Positions 59,380-64,000 of a DNA stretch of 64,000 bases are shown one piece after another. Each line of letters starts with the position of its first letter. The first letter of the stretch is position 1. Source of the stretch: Streptomyces sp. NBRC 109706 (GTDB taxonomy: Bacteria > Actinomycetota > Actinomycetes > Streptomycetales > Streptomycetaceae); assembly GCF_000974485.1 (NCBI RefSeq), contig NZ_BBOM01000004.1:186001-250000 (forward strand), given 5' to 3'. The notes under the pieces are model-generated. The model did no database searches. It saw only the letters and a list, made by a program, of their open reading frames with translations, and was not told the origin of the DNA. The position numbers and the translations under genes were made by a program.

Positions 59380-60417
59380 ATGGCAGTATCAAGGCGCGGC
59401 GCTGGACGTGACGGAAGACCGACCCTGGAGCAGGTCGCCGCTCGCGCGGGCGTGGGCCGAGGGACGGTGTCCCGTGTGATCAACGGGTCCCCCCGGGTCA
59501 GCGAGCGCACCCGTGCGGCGGTTGAGCAGGCCATCGCCGATCTGGGCTATGTGCCGCACCGAGCGGCCAGGGCCCTGGCCGCCAACCGTTCGGACGCCAT
59601 CGCGCTGGTGGTGCCTGAGGCGGAGACGAGATTGTTCGCCGAGCCGTACTTCTCCGGGATCATCCGGGGCGTGAGCGCTGAACTGGCGGACACCGACATC
59701 CAGTTGCTGCTCACGCTGATCCGAACACCCAAGGAACGAGCCAGATTCGCCCAGTACGCGGCCAGTCATCGGGTGGACGGCGTGCTGCTGGTCTCGGTCC
59801 ACGGCGACGACCCCATGCCCGATCAGTTGGCTGAAATGGGCATCCCCGTCGTGATGAATGGGCGGCGTTCATCGGGCGAAATGGTCCCGCATGTCGACTG
59901 TGACAACGTCGGTGGCGCACAGTTGGCCGTGGAGCATCTGCTCGGTCGTGGGCGTTCCACGGTGGCCACCATCACGGGTCCCGCCGATATGTATGTGGCC
60001 CGCTGCCGGCTGGACGGGTACCGCGAGGCGCTGCGCGCGGCGGGGCGGGAGCCCGAGGAGGAGCTGACCGCCAAGGGGGACTTCTCCGAGGAGAGCGGCC
60101 ATGCCGCGATGCACCAGCTGCTGCGGCGCCGGCCGAGTCTGGACGCCGTCTTCTGCGCGTCGGACCTGATGGCCATCGGCGCCCGGCGCGCCCTGCGTGA
60201 GCTGGGGCGTTCGGTTCCGGGCGATGTGGCCCTGGTCGGCTTCGACGATTCGGCGCTGGCTCGGCACATGGATCCGGCGCTGACCAGTGTGCGGCAGCCG
60301 ATGGAGGGGATGGGGCGGGCCATGACGCGCGCCCTGTTGGCGGAGATCTCCGACGCCGGGCCCGACCGGCCCCGGTTGGTGCTGCCGACCGAGCTGGTGC
60401 GTCGCTCCTCCTCCTGA
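59380..60417 (+). CDS. cebR: LacI-family cellobiose-responsive repressor CebR
   Basis: 345 residues. ATG 59380 with GGGAGG upstream. The N-terminal LacI HTH reads 'TLEQVAARAGVGRGTVSRVI' and 'NGSPRVSERTRAAVEQAIAD', with the hinge near 'AARALAANRS'. The effector domain is complete ('HVDCDNVGGAQLAVEHLLGR', 'VFCASDLMAIGARRALRELG', 'VALVGFDDSALARHMDPALT'). It represses the ceb operon and bglC by binding CebR boxes and is released by cello-oligosaccharides. It is followed by a strong terminator. Confidence 0.96.
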   Translation: MAVSRRGAGRDGRPTLEQVAARAGVGRGTVSRVINGSPRVSERTRAAVEQAIADLGYVPHRAARALAANRSDAIALVVPEAETRLFAEPYFSGIIRGVSAELADTDIQLLLTLIRTPKERARFAQYAASHRVDGVLLVSVHGDDPMPDQLAEMGIPVVMNGRRSSGEMVPHVDCDNVGGAQLAVEHLLGRGRSTVATITGPADMYVARCRLDGYREALRAAGREPEEELTAKGDFSEESGHAAMHQLLRRRPSLDAVFCASDLMAIGARRALRELGRSVPGDVALVGFDDSALARHMDPALTSVRQPMEGMGRAMTRALLAEISDAGPDRPRLVLPTELVRRSSS

Positions 60418-60469
60418 GCCGCCGAAGCCGTCCGTCGCGCTCCTCCGGCCGACGGGCGGCGACCTTCGG

Positions 60470-60512
60470 GCCGACGGGGGATCCGGCCGACACTCCCGGA
60501 TCCCCCGTCGGC
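60470..60512 (+). terminator. cebR terminator
   Basis: GCCGACGGGGGATCCGG (60470-60486) and CCGGATCCCCCGTCGGC (60496-60512) form a perfect 17-bp stem with a 9-nt loop, 53 bp after the cebR stop. Confidence 0.85.
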
Positions 60513-60536
60513 GGCCTTCCGATCGGCACCCGCCCG

Positions 60537-60550
60537 TAGAAGCGCTCCCA
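60537..60550. promoter_or_regulatory. CebR-box-like site beyond cebR
   Basis: TAGAAGCGCTCCCA matches the CebR box at 12 of 14 positions. It lies after the cebR terminator and about 165 bp upstream of the beta-propeller gene at 60715, so it could extend CebR control to that gene. Confidence 0.5.
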
Positions 60551-60668
60551 CAGCGCAGGTTCTCGGCCAAATCGGCGCTGTCCGACTGCCTGCCGACCGC
60601 CGGCCGACCGCTGTCCAACCGTTCTCCGATCGCTGCGCAACCGCCGTCCGACCGTTGTCAGAAGGTTG

Positions 60669-60715
60669 TGCAAGGGAGCGTCCACTGTCGGTGCGGCGGT
60701 CTATGGTCCCTTGCA
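60669..60715. promoter_or_regulatory. Inverted repeat reaching the start codon of the propeller gene
   Basis: TGCAAGGGA (60669-60677) and TCCCTTGCA (60707-60715) are perfect 9-nt arms 29 nt apart; the right arm ends on the A of the ATG. This could be an operator, or an RNA stem that limits initiation. The stretch before it (about 60575-60655) is a degenerate CCGACCG-type quasi-repeat. Confidence 0.4.
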
Positions 60716-61773
60716 TGGCTGTTCGACAACTCTGCGCGCCAGGCGATCTGGATCTTCGCCGGCCGTTGCCCGGACGGCCGGCCGCCGCGCAACGCGTCAC
60801 CGCCGTCGCGGCCACGGCCGGGCTGTCCCGGATCGCCGTGGCCACCGCCGCGCCCTGGTTCCCCGGCCTCGCGGAGCTGCTGCTCTGCCGGGCGGGCGAG
60901 GTCGGCCCGCCCCGGCGGGTCCCGTTGGCCCGCCGTCCGCAGGGGGCGGTGGTCAGGGATCTGCTGTTCAGCTCGGGGGAGGCAGCGCTCACCGTCTCCC
61001 TCGGTGGCACCGAGGAGCAACAGATAGGTCAGATAGCGCACTTCGCGCTGGAGCCGGAGATATCCGAGCGCTGGCGACGTTCGCTCAGTCGTCCGGTCTA
61101 CGGCGGCTTCGGCGAGAGCGACGCGCTGCGCCTCGCCGTCAGCCAGGACGGAAGGACCGTCGCCGGCTGTGATCAGAGCAGCCGGAGCGTGCTGGCCTGG
61201 TCGGCGGTCGACGGGGGCCGGTTGGTGGACGGTGCCGCCGAACCGCCCAGGGTCGGCGGCAGCGAGGCCATCGCGGTCGACGCGGACGGGTCCCGGCTCG
61301 CGTTCCGGCTCTGCCGCCCCTACGAGCGCGCGCCCGACGGCGGGATAGCCGTGCTCACCCCGGCCAGCGGGGAGTTGGCCGTGGTGCCCACCGGGCTCGA
61401 CTGGTGCGCCGGCCTGGCCTTCGCGCCGGACGGAGGGACGTTGGTGGTGCTCGGCGTGGTCGCCGGGGCCGCCGAGGCGGTCTTCGTCGCGGTCGACGGG
61501 ACGGTCGACGGGACGGGGGTCGGCGCGCGCCGCCGGTTGGGCCCGCTGCCCGGTGAGGCCAGCCAGCAGACGCTCCGTCCGGTGTGGGGGCCCGACGGCC
61601 CCAGGGCCGCGGTGCGCGCGGGCCGGACCGTCACGGTCTGGCAGCTGGACACCGGGGAACCCCTGTGCTCGGTGTCCGATCTCGGCCGCTCCACGGCCTG
61701 GTCGCTCACCCCCGACGGCCGCGCGCTGGTCGTGGCCACCCCGGCCGAGGTCCGTGGCCACGACCTCGGCTGA
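60715..61773 (+). CDS. Beta-propeller-like protein (WD40-like repeats)
   Basis: 352 residues from ATG 60715; ATG 60703 and a TTG at 60655 are other options and none has a good ribosome binding site. It is built of repeating four-strand-like units ending in Asp/Gly turns: 'LRLAVSQDGRTVAGCDQSSR', 'EAIAVDADGSRLAFRLC', 'AGLAFAPDGGTLVVLGVVAG', 'VWGPDGPRAAVRAGRTVTVW', 'TAWSLTPDGRALVVATPAEV'. That suggests a six- or seven-bladed propeller. There is no signal peptide or enzyme motif. It probably forms an operon with the similar gene 35 bp downstream. Function unknown. Confidence 0.75.
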   Translation: MAVRQLCAPGDLDLRRPLPGRPAAAQRVTAVAATAGLSRIAVATAAPWFPGLAELLLCRAGEVGPPRRVPLARRPQGAVVRDLLFSSGEAALTVSLGGTEEQQIGQIAHFALEPEISERWRRSLSRPVYGGFGESDALRLAVSQDGRTVAGCDQSSRSVLAWSAVDGGRLVDGAAEPPRVGGSEAIAVDADGSRLAFRLCRPYERAPDGGIAVLTPASGELAVVPTGLDWCAGLAFAPDGGTLVVLGVVAGAAEAVFVAVDGTVDGTGVGARRRLGPLPGEASQQTLRPVWGPDGPRAAVRAGRTVTVWQLDTGEPLCSVSDLGRSTAWSLTPDGRALVVATPAEVRGHDLG

Positions 61774-61808
61774 CCGCCGACACGCCCGCCGAACCTAGGA
61801 CCAACGCC

Positions 61809-64000
61809 ATGCCCCCCTCGGACCACGATCTTCCGCACCCCTCGAACTCCCCGCACTCCTCCTGTTCTCCGCATGTCGATCGCGTTCCCGAGCCGCCGGG
61901 CCCGGATCTTGACCAGGGCCCGGATCTTGACCCGGAGCTTGACCCGGACCTGGACCCGGGGGCGCGGTCGCGGGAGCTTCTGTCGGCCCGGCCGAACGAG
62001 GCGGGCTGGTGGGAGATCTGCCGGCTGCTGGAGCGGCTTCCCGGGGACGAACTGCTCGCCCTGCGCCCGTTGGTGCTGCGCTGGCCGGCCGCCCAGCGTC
62101 CGATGCCGGACGACTGGTGGGCCCGGTGGACCGCGGGCGACATCCGCCCTTACCACGCCCTCGCCGGCACCCGGGCGCTCGGTCGTCTCGACCATGTGGA
62201 GACCGGCACGGTGCCCCGTCCGGTCGCCGAGGACTGGGCGGACGAGCCCGAGGAACAGCCGTCGGACGAGGAGTTCCTGGACTGCCCGGAGGGCGGCGAG
62301 GGCCGCGCCGCCTATTTCTACAACGGCGCGAGCGCGGTCGCCGCGCCCTCGGGTCTTGGCTGGTTGGCGATGGCCGCCGCGGCCGAGTGGCACCACAACG
62401 GCGGTGACATCGTCCGTTGGGAGACCACCAGGGACGCCCCGCTGGTCTGGTATCTCGACGGCGCCGGTCACCATGACGAGTCCTATGACTTGGCGATCAG
62501 CCCCGACGACGAGGTGGTGGTGGCGGCGGTCGAGGGCGCATGGGTCGGCTGGTCGGTGCGCACCGGGGAACGCCTCTGGCGGGTGTCGCCGCATCAGGAG
62601 CCGGTGCCGGACGGGCGTCCGGAACCGGTTGCGAACGGGTGGGGCGCCCCGACCGCCGATTCCGACGACACCGGCGCCGGCATGGATGATCTGGTCCGCT
62701 TCGGCTTCTCCGCCGACGGCCGGCGGGTCGCCGTGGGAACGGGAAGTTCCGATGTGGTGGCGGTGCTGGTCGGCGCCACCGGCGAGGTGCTGTTGCGGAT
62801 CCCGGAGGGCGAGGACGCCTTTGGGCCCGTCGCCCTGGACGGCACCGGGAAGTTGGTCGCGCACACCGGTCCTGCCGGCCGGGTCGTGCTGCGCGCGGTG
62901 GCCGACGGGCGGGTGCTGGCGGTGGCCGACACGGGGCTCAGCTCGATCGCGGCGCTGGCTCTGGCGCCCGCAGGCGACGGCCTGTTCGTGGTCGGCGGCG
63001 CGGTCGGCGGAGTGCCCGAGCGGGCCGGTCTGGCCACGGCCGCACGCCCCGCCGCCAGGCTGTTCATGGTCGAGCGCCCCGCCGATGGCGGCGCCACGCT
63101 GGTCGGCGGCCGGCTGCTGCGCCCCGGCGGGTTCACCGAGGGCCTGGACGCCGACTCGCCGTCCGCCGCGATCACCGCGCGCGCCTGCTGGACGTCGAGC
63201 GGACCGTTCGCCTTCATCGGCGCCGACTTCGGTTCGCTGCTCTTCGACGGCGCGGGCCGCACCCTGTGGGCCGACCCGGCCGGGGCCATCGGTGGGTTCA
63301 CCGCCGACGGTCGGGCCCTGGTGGTGGTCCAGGAGGACATCGACGCCTGGTTCCTCGACGGGCTGGCCAGGCCGGACGGCGACGAGGAGCCGGCCGGCGA
63401 GGAGCCGGGCCCCGGCCGGGTGCTGCTGACCGGGCTGCCGCCCGCGCTGGCCGGCCGGACCTCGGCGGATCCGCGTCCGGGGCCTGATCCGGAGCCGGAC
63501 GAACTGCCCTGCTCCCACTGGTCGGTACGGGTCGCCGCGGTCGCCGACCGGGCCCGTGCGCTGGCCTTCTGCACCAAGCTCGACCGGGACTCCGTCGGCC
63601 GCCCCCAGGTGCTGTGCCGGTGGCCGTCGGACGACGCCGGGGAGGGCCGGGTCGACGCGCTGCTGCTGCCCCCGGTCGAGGGCGCCGCCTACCTCTCCGA
63701 CCTGGCGTTCTCCCCACGCGGCGACGTGTTGGCGCGCGGCCTGTTGGGGGAGGAGACGGTGCTGGCGTTGGACGAGGTGGCGACCGGCCGCACCCGCTGG
63801 GTGTTCACCCTGCCCACGCTGCCCTGGGACGAGGAGGAACGACTCCGGTTGGCCTTCAGCGCCGACGGCTCGCGGCTGGTCATGGCGGCCCATGTCACGG
63901 GCCGGGTCGTGGTGGTCGATACCGCGAGTGGAAAGCCGGTGCTCTCGCTGGCCGAACCCCTGAAGGACACCGTCTCCTGGCGCGGCACCAGGGTCGACCT
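61809..64000 (+). CDS. Large beta-propeller-like protein, 3' end beyond the window
   Basis: At least 730 residues; the frame starting at ATG 61809 is open to the window edge. The weak site AGGACC precedes it. The N-terminal 60 residues are Pro/Asp-rich with a PDLDPxLDP repeat. A helical segment follows ('GWWEICRLLERLPGDELLAL'), then propeller-type blades: 'YDLAISPDDEVVVAAVEGAW', 'RFGFSADGRRVAVGTGSSDV', 'VALDGTGKLVAHTGPAGRVV', 'SDLAFSPRGDVLARGLLGEE', 'RLAFSADGSRLVMAAHVTGR'. There is no signal sequence. A competing open frame over 61873-63429 is Cys/Arg-rich and is a shadow. It pairs with the shorter propeller gene upstream. Confidence 0.75.
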   Translation, partial: MPPSDHDLPHPSNSPHSSCSPHVDRVPEPPGPDLDQGPDLDPELDPDLDPGARSRELLSARPNEAGWWEICRLLERLPGDELLALRPLVLRWPAAQRPMPDDWWARWTAGDIRPYHALAGTRALGRLDHVETGTVPRPVAEDWADEPEEQPSDEEFLDCPEGGEGRAAYFYNGASAVAAPSGLGWLAMAAAAEWHHNGGDIVRWETTRDAPLVWYLDGAGHHDESYDLAISPDDEVVVAAVEGAWVGWSVRTGERLWRVSPHQEPVPDGRPEPVANGWGAPTADSDDTGAGMDDLVRFGFSADGRRVAVGTGSSDVVAVLVGATGEVLLRIPEGEDAFGPVALDGTGKLVAHTGPAGRVVLRAVADGRVLAVADTGLSSIAALALAPAGDGLFVVGGAVGGVPERAGLATAARPAARLFMVERPADGGATLVGGRLLRPGGFTEGLDADSPSAAITARACWTSSGPFAFIGADFGSLLFDGAGRTLWADPAGAIGGFTADGRALVVVQEDIDAWFLDGLARPDGDEEPAGEEPGPGRVLLTGLPPALAGRTSADPRPGPDPEPDELPCSHWSVRVAAVADRARALAFCTKLDRDSVGRPQVLCRWPSDDAGEGRVDALLLPPVEGAAYLSDLAFSPRGDVLARGLLGEETVLALDEVATGRTRWVFTLPTLPWDEEERLRLAFSADGSRLVMAAHVTGRVVVVDTASGKPVLSLAEPLKDTVSWRGTRVD
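61901..61960 (+). repeat. Tandem coding repeat (18-nt x2, then 12-nt x2)
   Basis: Two 18-nt units beginning GCCCGGATCTTGACC (61901-61918, 61919-61936, two differences) are followed by 12-nt units AGCTTGACCCGG and ACCTGGACCCGG. They encode the acidic PDLD/ELDP/DLDP run near the N-terminus of the large propeller protein. Confidence 0.85.

Noticed and set aside
60575..60655. CCGACCG-type tandem repeat
   Set aside because: The units are too degenerate and irregular to define a period; mentioned only with the neighbouring inverted repeat.
61873..63429. 518-codon plus-strand frame at the right end
   Set aside because: Its translation is Cys/Arg/Pro-rich; the frame from 61809 gives propeller repeats and stays open to the window edge.
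1..64000. CRISPR arrays, rRNA operons, insertion sequences or prophage
   Set aside because: No regularly spaced identical repeats, rRNA signatures, transposase motifs or phage structural genes were seen anywhere in the window; the short tandem repeats found are coding or degenerate.

Overview
This window reads as chromosome from a high-GC actinomycete, almost certainly Streptomyces or a close relative. The evidence is pervasive G/C third positions, frequent GTG and TTG starts, a four-gene conservon (cvnABCD), an XRE/DUF5753 regulator coupled to a DUF574-type methyltransferase, an NsdA-like TPR regulator, a CebR/cellobiose locus and a cobalamin-riboswitch-controlled metE. I saw no phage, IS element, CRISPR array or rRNA. 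One tRNA gene (Lys, CUU) is present.

Layout. 1-2444: the end of one secreted beta-helix protein and a second, complete Tat-exported beta-helix protein. 2548-7763 (minus): a three-gene formate dehydrogenase operon. 7883-10975: a quinone-oxidoreductase-type MDR protein and an APC permease. 11156-12827: regulator plus SAM methyltransferase. 12910-17188 (minus): the conservon. 17463-22343 (minus): a compact biosynthetic cluster of a KS-ACP protein whose AT domain is cleanly missing, a stand-alone adenylation enzyme and an FAD oxidoreductase. 22344-23540: about 1.2 kb without a convincing gene. 23541-27375: a GAF sensor, then a coupled trio resembling gas-vesicle accessory genes, plus a small ORF. 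27529-32049: nucleotidyltransferase, B12 riboswitch and metE, and a small conserved gene.

32097-33514 (minus): a truncated threonyl-tRNA synthetase preceded by a 16-residue leader ORF with three consecutive threonine codons and a strong hairpin, which looks like threonine-sensing attenuation. 33626-35672 (minus): a sigma factor gene sandwiched between two genes whose extracytoplasmic C-termini look homologous. 35884-40007: a small unknown gene, then a P-loop ATPase paired with a membrane-anchored periplasmic-binding-like protein. 40132-44875: a catabolic island (DUF3830, amidase, D-2-hydroxyacid dehydrogenase, two maleate-isomerase-like proteins) around a divergent control region with a perfect palindrome and a good promoter. 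44928-54018: integrase-like fragment, PAS-GGDEF-EAL protein, M6-type protease, tRNA-Lys, PAP2 enzyme, histidine phosphatase, NsdA-like regulator and a spermidine-synthase-like protein.

54371-60417: the cellobiose/cello-oligosaccharide locus bglC-cebG-cebF-cebE with divergent cebR. CebR-box palindromes precede cebE and bglC, and a near match lies beyond cebR. CebE/F/G import the sugar (the ATPase is not in the window), BglC cleaves it and CebR represses. 60715-64000: two beta-propeller-like proteins, the second running off the end. The best candidates for something undescribed are the thrS leader, the AT-less KS-ACP cluster, the ATPase/binding-protein pair and the sigma sandwich.
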